DNA from: Lachnospiraceae bacterium
Lineage (GTDB): Bacteria > Bacillota > Clostridia > Lachnospirales > Lachnospiraceae
Assembly: GCA_902363445.1 (NCBI GenBank)
Contig: CABJAB010000002.1
Coordinates: 186,001 to 250,000, forward strand
Direction: 5' to 3'
Length of the DNA: 64,000 nucleotides
The notes under the pieces are model-generated. The model did no database searches. It was not told the DNA's origin and was given only the letters and a program-made list of their open reading frames with translations. Numbering within the stretch: position 1 is the first letter of the stretch; every line of letters begins with the position of its first letter. This document shows positions 1 through 8,084 of the stretch, one piece after another. Position numbers and translations under genes: made by a program.

Positions 1-1
1 G

Positions 2-121
2 ATTCCTCAGACTTGGGTGAGCCTTGATAATGAGCAGGATATTAAGATGATGAACCGGATTCTGGATCTTTTGGACGAGGATGACGATGTTCAGGAAGTA
101 TACCATAACTGGGATGAATGA
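2..121 (+). CDS. YebC/TACO1-family protein, C-terminal fragment
   Basis: Only the last 39 codons are in the window. The frame is open from the left edge and ends in the acidic tail [13 protein letters not shown], the typical C-terminus of YebC/PmpR/TACO1 proteins, preceded by [20 protein letters not shown]. Family members are DNA-binding regulators or, for some, translation factors acting on polyproline stretches; which role applies here cannot be told from the tail. A strong terminator follows ten bases after the stop, so this is the end of its transcription unit. Confidence 0.85.
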   Translation: MPQTWVSLDNEQDIKMMNRILDLLDEDDDVQEVYHNWDE

Positions 122-130
122 GCGAATAAG

Positions 131-176
131 AAAAAGCCCGGAGATTGGCAGGAAACTGCTGGTCTTCGGGCTTTTT
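131..176 (+). terminator. Intrinsic terminator after yebC-like gene
   Basis: Stem AAAAAGCCCG...CGGGCTTTTT with a roughly 20-base loop region and a terminal T-run. It separates the YebC-type gene from the next unit. Confidence 0.85.
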
Positions 177-203
177 AGTCTTATGGGAAGCAGCGCGGAA
201 ATA

Positions 204-232
204 TTGTAAACGGCTGTAAAATATGGTATGAT
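204..232 (+). promoter_or_regulatory. Sigma-A-type promoter for the CFI-box gene
   Basis: TTGTAA (204-209), 17-bp spacer, TATGAT (227-232), about 70 bp before the start of the zinc-ribbon/CFI-box gene. Spacing and both hexamers fit a vegetative promoter. Confidence 0.55.
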
Positions 233-304
233 GACCGGGAAAGACCGCGGTGATTTCAGAACCGAGGATAAAGTGACGGATCAGTAAAGAAAGTGGGATA
301 AAAT

Positions 305-1336
305 ATGGCGAACAGAGAAGGTAAATGCCCGAAATGCGGAGGTGCTCTCTGCATTCCGGAAGAGCTTGAAACGTTTTCCTGCATGTACTGCGGCGCGGTG
401 CTCAGCCAGGAGGAGCTGGTGGTTCCCCACGAGGACAAGGAGAAGAGTCAGGCGGAGGCTCTGGAAGAGGTGCTGCAGAGACTCTGGGAGAACGGTGATT
501 CAAAAGCAGAGGAACTGATCAGCCGGATGCTGGATTTGGATGAATATAATTTGAGAGCCAATCAGGTATATGCACAGATACATTTTCCTGATATTTTGTT
601 CCGGTTTAAGAATGCGATGGAACACTTCAAGCGTTCGGAATATCCGGATTATTTCGACGCTTATAAGATAAAATGCCGTCCGGCGGTGGAAGCGGTGGAC
701 CGTTATGCGCTGGAGGCAGAGGATCATGGAGAGGAGTTTATGCGTCTTTTGGCCGTTGATCTCATGAAAGCCATTGATACAGAGGTGGAGTCCGACCGGT
801 CTCTGCGCTCCAAAAATGCGAGGGCATTGAAATGCGACCAGTATAAGATGATTCTGGCAGTCTATACGATTCCGATGATTCTGGAGCTCAGGCTTGGCGT
901 CAGTGAAAGGCTGACGGATATCATGGTGGAGGAATGGATGCGCCTGCATCCGAAGTCCATTCTAAGGAAGGGCACCTACAGTGATATGGTGACTGGTTTC
1001 CGGAAGGGAAAGATGTGCTTCATAACCACGGCAGTCTGCGAATCCTTCGGGAAGCCTGACGACTGTCAGGAGCTTCAGAGCCTCCGGAAATTCCGGGATA
1101 CATATATGATGAAGAGTGAAGACGGCCGTGCCCTGGTAGAAGAATACTACGAGGTGGCGCCCGCCATTGTCACCTGCATGGATATGGAAGAGGACCGTGC
1201 CGGCGTCTATAGATCTGTCTGGAACACATATCTGGAGCCGTGCCTTCAGGATATAGCAGCCGGGAGGGCGAATGCATGTGAAGAGCGCTATGTGGAAATG
1301 GTCAGGAGCTTGGAAGCGAGATATCTGGATTCATAG
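305..1336 (+). CDS. Zinc-ribbon protein with a CFI-box C-terminal region
   Basis: 343 aa, function unknown. Two CxxC pairs at residues 8-11 and 26-29 form an N-terminal zinc ribbon. The middle is helical and charged. Near residue 238 lies CFITTAV, followed about 20 residues later by LRKFRDTYM, a pairing that I recognise as the so-called CFI-box seen at the C-terminus of many otherwise unrelated bacterial proteins. No signal peptide or membrane segment is visible, so it is probably cytoplasmic. It has its own promoter and is followed by a terminator hairpin, so it is likely monocistronic. The ATG at 305 has only a weak ribosome-binding site (AGTGGGAT). Confidence 0.75.
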   Translation: MANREGKCPKCGGALCIPEELETFSCMYCGAVLSQEELVVPHEDKEKSQAEALEEVLQRLWENGDSKAEELISRMLDLDEYNLRANQVYAQIHFPDILFRFKNAMEHFKRSEYPDYFDAYKIKCRPAVEAVDRYALEAEDHGEEFMRLLAVDLMKAIDTEVESDRSLRSKNARALKCDQYKMILAVYTIPMILELRLGVSERLTDIMVEEWMRLHPKSILRKGTYSDMVTGFRKGKMCFITTAVCESFGKPDDCQELQSLRKFRDTYMMKSEDGRALVEEYYEVAPAIVTCMDMEEDRAGVYRSVWNTYLEPCLQDIAAGRANACEERYVEMVRSLEARYLDS

Positions 1337-1438
1337 TTTTCAGCTGTTTGTGCGGAAAAGTAGAAAAAAGCTGGAGAATAGTTCATAGATATATCACAGG
1401 ATAGATGGGAAAATAGAATAAAGAGCGGAAGCGGATAT

Positions 1439-1475
1439 AAAAAGGATTTGAGAAAGAAGGCTCAGGTCCTTTTTC
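1439..1475 (+). terminator. Intrinsic terminator before the asparaginase gene
   Basis: AAAAAGGA..GAG / CTC..TCCTTTTT hairpin with a short T-run in the 184-bp gap between the CFI-box gene and ansA. I saw no clear promoter between the hairpin and ansA, so it could also act as an attenuator. Confidence 0.55.
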
Positions 1476-1520
1476 TCTATCAGGACCCGGGAGCTTACTG
1501 CGAAAAGGGAGGAGGTACAG

Positions 1521-2495
1521 ATGAAAAAGGTATACATTCTGGCAACAGGAGGGACGATCTCTGCCGCGGGAGAGGAAGGAAAGACTTCCGGCTACCGTGA
1601 CGGGGAATTTGACGTCCATGAGCTTCTGGAGAGCATAAAAGGGGTGGGAGAAATTGCGGCTCTGGAGGGGGAACAGATTTTAAACATTTCCAGTGATGAT
1701 ATCACATGCAGGGATTGGATCGCTCTTGCAAGGCGGATCAACCGGCTGGCGGAGGATCCTTCCATAGATGGGTTTGTCATCACACACGGAACCAATACCA
1801 TGGAAGAAACGGCATATTTCCTGAACCTGACAGTCAAGACAAGAAAACCGGTGGTTCTGACCGGATCGATGCGCCCTGCTACGGCCAACAGCGCGGACGG
1901 TCCGCAGAATCTCTATGAGGCGGTTTCTCTGGCGGCCAGCAAAGAGGCAGAAGGAAAAGGAGTACTGGTGGTATTTGCCGATGGGATCTTCAGCGCCGAC
2001 CGGGTACAGAAGGTTAACTGTTTCCGTCCGGCTGCATTTGACGGAAAGGATTTTGGATGTATCGGATATATGCAGGATTCCGTTCCGCGCTTTTTGCAGC
2101 TCCCGGCCAAAAAACATACGGCGGATACGGAATTTACTGTAGACGGAGTTGGTATGCTTCCAAAGGTAGAAATCGCATATTTTTATGCCGATGCTGATCC
2201 TGGTATCCTGGAATTTCTTGCGTCCCGGGCACAGGGACTCATCCTGGCGGGAGCAGGAAGCGGGCTTATGAGCAAAAGCTGGAAGCAGGAGATCCGGAAG
2301 CTCTCGGAAAGAATCCCCATCGTGAGGACGACCCGGGTCGGAAACGGCATGGTCAGCCGGGATCACTGCGACGAAGAGCTGATGACCATACCTGGCCAGA
2401 CATTGATTCCTGTGAAAGCCAGGATCCTGCTGTCTCTGGCACTTTTGAGGACCAGCGGCAGAGAAGAGCTGCAGAATATATTTCAATTATACTGA
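1521..2495 (+). CDS. ansA: Type I/II L-asparaginase
   Basis: 324 aa. Hydrolyses L-asparagine to aspartate and ammonia. The first catalytic motif is at the N-terminus (ATGGTIS, Thr12 as nucleophile). The second motif reads HGTNTMEET at residues 89-97, where nearly all family members have HGTD; the Asp that helps position the substrate is Asn92 here. The lysine motif is present around DRVQKV. There is no signal peptide, so this is a cytoplasmic-type enzyme. The start is supported by GGGAGGAGG eight bases before the ATG. It lies 14 bp upstream of an NhaC-type antiporter gene, almost certainly one operon. Family assignment is firm; full catalytic competence is less certain because of the D-to-N change. 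Confidence 0.88.
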   Translation: MKKVYILATGGTISAAGEEGKTSGYRDGEFDVHELLESIKGVGEIAALEGEQILNISSDDITCRDWIALARRINRLAEDPSIDGFVITHGTNTMEETAYFLNLTVKTRKPVVLTGSMRPATANSADGPQNLYEAVSLAASKEAEGKGVLVVFADGIFSADRVQKVNCFRPAAFDGKDFGCIGYMQDSVPRFLQLPAKKHTADTEFTVDGVGMLPKVEIAYFYADADPGILEFLASRAQGLILAGAGSGLMSKSWKQEIRKLSERIPIVRTTRVGNGMVSRDHCDEELMTIPGQTLIPVKARILLSLALLRTSGREELQNIFQLY

Positions 2496-2509
2496 AGGGG
2501 TAAGATCAT

Positions 2510-3937
2510 ATGGAAAAAGAAAATAGAAAATTAGAATTTTACGGAGGGGAATGGGTTTCCCTGGCGCCGCTGCTCCTTTTTATCGTGCTGATCATTGTCA
2601 CCACCTTTTTCTGGGGTTCCATATCCGACGGGGCTCTCTGGGTGCCGATTTTCCTGGGGCTGGTGATCCCGTTTTTCTTGTCGAAGGATAAAAAGCACTA
2701 CAGCAATACGCTGATCATGGGAATGGCCAGTAAGGATACGGCTTTTCCCATTGCCACATGGCTGTTTGCCGGCGTATTTTCCAGAATCCTGAGGATGTCC
2801 GGATTTGCCACGGGTCTTGCGGGCCTGGCCGGATCCTTTGGCGTGGGTCCCGTGCTCTTTACGGTAATCTCCTTTATGGCGGCTACTTTGTTTTCCACGG
2901 CTACCGGAACCGGATTCGGAACGATCGCAGCCTGTATGGGAGTATTGTATCCGGCCGGAGTGGAGCTGGGAGTGAATCCCGCCTTTTTGGCAGGGGCGAT
3001 ATTGGGAGGAGCGGCGTTTGGAGATAACCTGGCGCCGGTTTCCGATTCCACGATCGCCTCGGCGACTGCTATGGACGTAGATGTTCCCAAGTGTGTGAGA
3101 AGCCGCCTGAAGTATTCTCTGACGGCTGCTGCTATTACTCTGATCATCACGATCATCGTGGGAAATATATTAGGCCAGTCTGCCAACATAAAAGAAGCCG
3201 TCTCTTATAATCAAATGACTCTGATCATGATCGTTCCGGTGGTCATTACGCTGATCATTGCCATAAAATCCGGCGATCTGATCATTGCCACGATCATAGG
3301 CTCCGTATTGTCGGGGGCGGTGGCAGTGATATTCGGATTGATGGATTTTGTTCAGATCGATGCGGTGAACCCAGTGAGAGAAGCCTTGTTTTCCGTCAGC
3401 GGTTCGGGGCTTGACCGTGCGGTCGGAGGCGCGGTGTTCACCGGTCTGTCCAGTATGACTCAGATGGTTGTTCTATGTCTGATGCTGTTCAGCGCGATCC
3501 ATATCATGAAGTGCGGACATGGAGATATGAAGATTCTGAACGCACTCAGCCATGTGACCAGGCGTGCGGTAGGCGCAGAGGTCGTGATCTCTTTCATGGT
3601 CATCGCATTGTCATCGATCATGGGATTAAACGCTCCGGCCATCCTGACAGTCGGGCCGTCCTTTGCGAGACCTCTTGCCGATAGGCATGGAATCAGCCGC
3701 TACCGGATGGCGAATCTGATGGACGCCCAGTCCTGTACATGGTGTTACAGCCTGCCGTGGACCTGTACTATGATGTATATTTTAAGCTTTACGGTGGATA
3801 CGAGCGCTCCGCTGAGCGGGATACAGATCACGCCATACTGTTTCTTCACGTTTGTTATGACGGCGGTCATGTTTGTGTCCATCTTCCTTGGGATCGGCAG
3901 GAAAGATTTTATAGACGTACAAGGAGAGGCAGAATAG
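2510..3937 (+). CDS. NhaC-family Na+/H+ antiporter-like permease
   Basis: 475 aa integral membrane protein with about 11-12 hydrophobic segments. The FGDNLAPVSDSTIASA stretch near residues 169-184 and the conserved glycine-rich first half are typical of the NhaC/ion-transporter superfamily. Members exchange Na+ for H+, or carry malate, lactate or amino acids with cations. It follows the asparaginase gene by 14 bp; the pairing suggests a role in handling asparagine/aspartate or the ion balance linked to it, but the substrate cannot be read from the sequence. It ends 11 bp before the convergent DUF4956 gene. Confidence 0.8.
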   Translation: MEKENRKLEFYGGEWVSLAPLLLFIVLIIVTTFFWGSISDGALWVPIFLGLVIPFFLSKDKKHYSNTLIMGMASKDTAFPIATWLFAGVFSRILRMSGFATGLAGLAGSFGVGPVLFTVISFMAATLFSTATGTGFGTIAACMGVLYPAGVELGVNPAFLAGAILGGAAFGDNLAPVSDSTIASATAMDVDVPKCVRSRLKYSLTAAAITLIITIIVGNILGQSANIKEAVSYNQMTLIMIVPVVITLIIAIKSGDLIIATIIGSVLSGAVAVIFGLMDFVQIDAVNPVREALFSVSGSGLDRAVGGAVFTGLSSMTQMVVLCLMLFSAIHIMKCGHGDMKILNALSHVTRRAVGAEVVISFMVIALSSIMGLNAPAILTVGPSFARPLADRHGISRYRMANLMDAQSCTWCYSLPWTCTMMYILSFTVDTSAPLSGIQITPYCFFTFVMTAVMFVSIFLGIGRKDFIDVQGEAE

Positions 3938-3948
3938 AAGACAGAGCG

Positions 3949-4635
3949 TTATTCGTAGATTCGGTCCTCATATTCGTTCAGCACCAGGGTGACATTCATA
4001 TTCCCGTTTCTGCACCGGATGCTGTCTAAAAAAGCCTTTTGATTGATGTTTTGTTTCATTTGAATGCGGTAGACCAGCTCGAATAAGGTTCCAAATTCTG
4101 TGGTGCGGATACGGCGTATTTTCCAGGAATCTGTATATTCCTTTAAGACCTCGTCAAAAAGCCCTTCGTAGTTCAGATCCTCAGGGATGGCGATCTTAAG
4201 CGTCATGGCTTCGCTTTTCGGGATTCCGAAATGAGACTTTTCCAGTACCACCATGGCCAGGCACAGGACGAGGGCGAACAGCAGGGAATAAGTGAGAAAC
4301 CCCATGCCGGAGGCCAGCCCTACCGCTACGGTAAAAAATACATAGGCGATGTCCTTCGGGTCGCCGGGAGCGCTCCGGAAACGCACCAGGGAAAAGGCGC
4401 CGGCCAGGGAAAAAGCCCTTGCCACATTGCTGCCGACCAGCAGGATTATGGTGGCGATGATGGCAGGCAGCATGATCAGGGTGATCGCAAAGGACGGGAC
4501 ATATCCGCTTTCTTTATGGGTGAAGATATAAATACAGCTGATGAAAAATCCGGTCAGCAGGGCGCAGGCCAGGATGGCCGCAGTGGACGACAGAGTCAGA
4601 CTGTCTCCGGCTACAGAAGAAAATATGTAATTCAT
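3949..4635 (-). CDS. DUF4956 domain membrane protein
   Basis: 228 aa. Four hydrophobic segments occupy roughly residues 15-130, including GAFSLVRFRSAPGDPKDI, the hallmark stretch of DUF4956. The C-terminal 90 residues are soluble. The family has no proven biochemical role, but is commonly encoded beside VTC-domain proteins, as here: the VTC gene is 24 bp upstream on the same strand. I infer they work together in a membrane-associated polyphosphate or polymer function. Confidence 0.85.
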   Translation of the reverse strand: MNYIFSSVAGDSLTLSSTAAILACALLTGFFISCIYIFTHKESGYVPSFAITLIMLPAIIATIILLVGSNVARAFSLAGAFSLVRFRSAPGDPKDIAYVFFTVAVGLASGMGFLTYSLLFALVLCLAMVVLEKSHFGIPKSEAMTLKIAIPEDLNYEGLFDEVLKEYTDSWKIRRIRTTEFGTLFELVYRIQMKQNINQKAFLDSIRCRNGNMNVTLVLNEYEDRIYE

Positions 4636-4659
4636 AGGAACTCCTTTTCTTTATTATAT

Positions 4660-5385
4660 TTATGCGGTGATCGGCTGCCTTTTGTCCAATAGAGATTGTT
4701 TATACATGGCGCCATATTTGGAAAAGCTGGCGGAGCGAATATGAAGGGAAGAAAAAGCCTCCGCCAGCCAGAGGGGGGCAGTGCCGGTCAGCTTGACTTC
4801 CATCAGGCAGGTGCCGGGGGCCAGAAGTTCCAAGGGAATGCCGGAATCTGCTCTCAGGTCCAGTGAAAGGATACGGAAATCAAAGGTGATTCTGAAGTCT
4901 GGATCGGTTTTTCCTAAATAAGCGGCCCTTTCATAGGAAATGGACGCCGCAGGCGACAGGGGATGCCGTTTCATGAAGTATGTGATCTCACGGAGCACCT
5001 GCCCGTCCAGATATGCCGTGTCCTTGGGAGACTCACGATGATTCAGAAAGACGTCTGCTTCTGCCAGGGATAGGGATGCGCGCCGCTTTGTCACCACTCC
5101 GCCCACCTTTTTTTTCATTTCCAGAAATACAGGGGATTCCGGAGAATCAGGAAGCTGATAGCTTCTCAGCCTCAGCTTTTCTTTATAGTAGGGCTTTGTG
5201 AGAGAGGTTCTGATGAGCCGATAATCGTCTGTATCATAATAAATATTATAGATGGAATAGAAGGAACCGTCCGGGCAATACTGGTCGTATTCCATATAAG
5301 GTTCCATCCTCTTCTTCAGTTCCTCGTACTGGCGGTCCGTCAGGAGGAACTTTTTTTCCATTCGTTTGAACGTTTTAATACTCAT
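4660..5385 (-). CDS. VTC-domain (polyphosphate polymerase-like) protein
   Basis: 241 aa from the ATG at 5385, preferred because AAAGGA lies eight bases upstream; a longer frame reaches 5424 but lacks such a site. The whole protein is a VTC domain: the basic N-terminal R-x-E-x-K motif (KRMEKKFLL), YYDTDD, KLRLRSYQ and EMKKKVGG are charged residues that line the tunnel in triphosphate-tunnel enzymes. In eukaryotes the VTC4 domain makes polyphosphate from ATP at a membrane. The bacterial protein is soluble and partnered by the adjacent DUF4956 membrane protein. No CotH-type kinase, a frequent third partner, is present here. Confidence 0.85.
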   Translation of the reverse strand: MSIKTFKRMEKKFLLTDRQYEELKKRMEPYMEYDQYCPDGSFYSIYNIYYDTDDYRLIRTSLTKPYYKEKLRLRSYQLPDSPESPVFLEMKKKVGGVVTKRRASLSLAEADVFLNHRESPKDTAYLDGQVLREITYFMKRHPLSPAASISYERAAYLGKTDPDFRITFDFRILSLDLRADSGIPLELLAPGTCLMEVKLTGTAPLWLAEAFSSLHIRSASFSKYGAMYKQSLLDKRQPITA

Positions 5386-5447
5386 GGATATCATCCTTTC
5401 TGCAGCTTCCTTTTCTGGAGTCATTATAAAAAGGCAACCTTAAATTT

Positions 5448-5486
5448 GTCTGAAACCAGACGGAGATTTTACTCGGGGTTTCAGAC
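5448..5486. promoter_or_regulatory. Inverted repeat in divergent intergenic region
   Basis: GTCTGAAACC (5448-5457) and GGTTTCAGAC (5477-5486) form a perfect 10-bp inverted repeat, 19 bases apart, between the divergent VTC gene and the two-component system. It could be an operator for the downstream response regulator or a hairpin in a leader. Confidence 0.45.
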
Positions 5487-5590
5487 TAATTAAAGCGTTT
5501 GCTTTTATTCTGATGGAAAGAGGAGTAAGAACTGTGGTATAAATAAAAGCGGAAGGTATGAAAAACCGGTATGAGAAACGGGAGGAAGAT

Positions 5591-6268
5591 ATGCGGATTT
5601 TGATTGTAGAAGACGAGATCAGGCTGGCCGAAGCTCTGGGACAGATTATGTCAGAGCATAAATATACGGCTGACATGGTACATAATGGAGAGGACGGGCT
5701 GGACTATGCGATGAGCGGCATCTATGATGTAGTGATCCTGGATGTGATGCTGCCGAAGATGAACGGATTTGACGTGGTACGGGCCATGCGGAAGGAAAAG
5801 AATCAGACGCCTGTCCTGATGCTGACCGCGAGGTTTGAGACCAGCGATAAGGTAAAAGGTCTGGACTGCGGGGCAGATGACTATCTCACAAAACCTTTTG
5901 AAACAGAGGAGCTCCTGGCCAGAGTCCGGGCCCTTTCCAGGAGGAAGGGAGAGGTTGTGGTGGAGCATCTTTCCTATGGGGATATATCGCTGAACCTGGA
6001 TACTTATATGCTGGAATGTGGAGAAAAGAGCGTACATTTAGGAATGAAGGAATTTGAGGTGCTGAGGCTTCTTCTGACCAATCCAAAATCTGTACTTCCA
6101 AAGGAGACCATCCTTTTGAAAATATGGGGAAGCGAGACGGACGCAGAAGACAACAATGTGGAAGTGTATATATCTTTTTTGAGAAAGAAGTTCGCTTTCT
6201 TAGGCTCCAGAGCGAGTATCGGGACGGTGCGCAAGATCGGATACCGAATGGAGGAACGTATGCCATGA
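5591..6268 (+). CDS. OmpR/PhoB-type response regulator
   Basis: 225 aa from the ATG at 5591, which has GGGAGGA just upstream; the frame extends 11 codons further without a better site. Residues 1-115 are a receiver domain with the acidic pair (VEDE), phospho-acceptor in VVILDVMLPKMNG, and LTAR and KPF motifs. The rest is a winged-helix DNA-binding domain ending EVYISFLRKKF...GTVRKIGYRM. It overlaps the kinase gene by four bases (ATGA), so the pair is translationally coupled. Confidence 0.93.
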   Translation: MRILIVEDEIRLAEALGQIMSEHKYTADMVHNGEDGLDYAMSGIYDVVILDVMLPKMNGFDVVRAMRKEKNQTPVLMLTARFETSDKVKGLDCGADDYLTKPFETEELLARVRALSRRKGEVVVEHLSYGDISLNLDTYMLECGEKSVHLGMKEFEVLRLLLTNPKSVLPKETILLKIWGSETDAEDNNVEVYISFLRKKFAFLGSRASIGTVRKIGYRMEERMP

Positions 6269-7536
6269 TAAAAAAGCTGAAGCGGAAATTCATACTGATC
6301 AATATGATACTGATCAGTATCGTGCTGGTCATTACCTTTGCGGTGGTGTGCGCCGTGACCTATGATCGTCTTCGCAGGGAGAGCTATGACGTCATGGAGC
6401 GCAGAGTGATGAGAGAGCTCCCGGGGCTTCCGGAAGACGCGGAAGACCGGTATGGAAAGAAAAGTATGCAGATGGGGCCGGACCGGCCTTTTCTGATGAC
6501 AGATGCAAAGGAAGGCGCGACATTTGTGGTGAATCTGGAGCAGGACGGCTCGGTGAAAGAAGTGATCGGAGAAAATCTGGTGATTGAGGATGAAGTCCTG
6601 GAAGATATCGTGGCGCTTTGTCTTTCGCAGGACAAAGAGCGGGGAGCCGTGAAGGGAATGGGGCTGCGCTACCTGAAATATTCGGATACAAACGGCACGC
6701 AGATCGTCTTTATGGACAGAAGCGATGAGGTGTCCACCATGAAAAGTCTGATTTTCGTATCCCTTCTGGTTGGAATAGGAAGCTTGGCCGTTTTTTTTGT
6801 CATCAGCGTTTGCCTGGCCGGCTGGGTGGTGGGGCCGGTCAAGGATTCCTGGGACCGGGAACGGCAGTTTGTGGCGGATGCCTCCCATGAGCTTAAAACA
6901 CCGCTGACAGTCATTCTGGCCAATACGGGGATTCTGCTGAGTCATAAAGAGGATTCCATAGCAGATCAGGAAAAATGGGTGGAGAATACCAGGACTGAAG
7001 CAGTCCGGATGAAGGATCTGGTCAACGATCTGCTGGAGCTGGCGAAGGCAGACGCGGGAACGGACAGACCGGTCCTTTCCAGATTAAATCTGAGTGATCT
7101 TGCATGGAGTGCCGCGCTGCCCTTTGAGTCCGTGATGTTTGAACAGGGAAAAAAGCTTAATACAGCCGTTGAACCGGAGCTTTATGTGTCGGGAGACGAA
7201 GGACGGCTGAGACAGCTGCTGGCGATCCTGCTGGATAACGCCTGCAAGTATGCGGAGGAAAGGGGAGTGATTACCTTGTCTCTTTTGGGAATCAAAGACA
7301 AGGTGAAGCTGTCAGTTCACAATACCGGCAGTTATATAGAAAAAGAACAGCTGCCCCATGTGTTTGAACGCTTTTACCGGGGAGAAAAATCCAGGTCAAG
7401 AGATGCCGGAGGATACGGGCTCGGCCTGTCCATAGCCAGCAATATCGCGGAGAGTCACGCCGGAAGGATATCTGTACAGAGCGGGAAGGAGGAAGGCACC
7501 ACTTTTCTTGTCACGCTGCCTCGTCTTAAACCGTGA
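6265..7536 (+). CDS. Sensor histidine kinase
   Basis: 423 aa from the ATG at 6265 overlapping the regulator stop. Two membrane segments (about residues 9-31 and 160-190) bracket an extracytoplasmic sensor of about 130 residues without a recognised fold. A very short linker leads to the dimerisation/phospho-acceptor helix (FVADASHELKTPLTV, His in the H-box) and an HATPase domain with N-box (LDNACKYA) and G-boxes (GGYGLGLSIA). It should phosphorylate the co-encoded OmpR-type regulator. The signal is unknown; the adjacent divergent VTC/DUF4956 pair is a candidate target. Confidence 0.92.
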   Translation: MIKKLKRKFILINMILISIVLVITFAVVCAVTYDRLRRESYDVMERRVMRELPGLPEDAEDRYGKKSMQMGPDRPFLMTDAKEGATFVVNLEQDGSVKEVIGENLVIEDEVLEDIVALCLSQDKERGAVKGMGLRYLKYSDTNGTQIVFMDRSDEVSTMKSLIFVSLLVGIGSLAVFFVISVCLAGWVVGPVKDSWDRERQFVADASHELKTPLTVILANTGILLSHKEDSIADQEKWVENTRTEAVRMKDLVNDLLELAKADAGTDRPVLSRLNLSDLAWSAALPFESVMFEQGKKLNTAVEPELYVSGDEGRLRQLLAILLDNACKYAEERGVITLSLLGIKDKVKLSVHNTGSYIEKEQLPHVFERFYRGEKSRSRDAGGYGLGLSIASNIAESHAGRISVQSGKEEGTTFLVTLPRLKP

Positions 7537-7563
7537 CTTAGGCCTTGCTTTTTCAGGAGTTTT

Positions 7564-7592
7564 TTGTTACAGTGTGTGTATGCAATTACTAT
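7564..7592 (+). promoter_or_regulatory. Candidate sigma-A promoter for the DUF1292 gene
   Basis: TTGTTA (7564-7569), 17-bp spacer, TACTAT (7587-7592), 47 bp before the DUF1292 start codon. Confidence 0.4.
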
Positions 7593-7639
7593 CGGGCCCG
7601 GAGGCCTGCAATTTTTGAGAAAAGAGAGGACTATTAACT

Positions 7640-8011
7640 ATGGCAAAAGAGTTTGAAGGCGGCTGTGCAGAGGATTGCGGTACCTGCGGCTGTGACTGCG
7701 GTCATGACCATATTCATGAGGGTGAGGATGGACAGATGACCGTCACCCTGACACTGGAAGACGATTCTCAGCTGGAATGCATCGTTCTGACGACCTTTGA
7801 GGCTGCCGGAAAGGATTACATCGCGCTGCTTCCTACGAATCCGCCGGAAGGAGAAGAGGGCGAAGTTTATCTGTACCGTTTTGTAACGGGAGAAAACGGC
7901 GAGCCTGACCTTCAGAATATTGAGGATGATGAAGAGTACGAAGCGGTGGCTGAAGCATTTGATGAAATTTTGGATTCCGCTGAATTTGACGAGATGGATG
8001 AAGAAGAATGA
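7640..8011 (+). CDS. DUF1292 domain protein
   Basis: 123 aa, very acidic. The N-terminus is cysteine- and histidine-rich (CAEDCGTCGCDCGHDHIH, residues 9-26) and might bind metal. The DUF1292 core follows (MTVTLTLEDDSQLECIVLTTF...YIALLP...GEVYLYRF). Members such as B. subtilis YrzB are small proteins of unknown function. It is alone between the kinase gene and convergent ychF, sharing a bidirectional terminator with the latter. Confidence 0.85.
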   Translation: MAKEFEGGCAEDCGTCGCDCGHDHIHEGEDGQMTVTLTLEDDSQLECIVLTTFEAAGKDYIALLPTNPPEGEEGEVYLYRFVTGENGEPDLQNIEDDEEYEAVAEAFDEILDSAEFDEMDEEE

Positions 8012-8033
8012 TCATTGTGCATTGCCCATAAAT

Positions 8034-8066
8034 AAAACCGGCGGAATGTGTTCCGCCGGTTTTTTG
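8034..8066. terminator. Bidirectional terminator between DUF1292 gene and ychF
   Basis: AAAACCGGCGGAA / TTCCGCCGGTTTT perfect stem with A-run on the left and T-run on the right, placed between convergent genes. Confidence 0.9.
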
Positions 8067-8084
8067 GTCTCGATATTTACCTGG

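Noticed and set aside
1680..2486. 268-codon minus-strand open frame opposite the asparaginase
   Set aside because: Antisense shadow; the plus-strand product has clear motifs and a strong ribosome-binding site.
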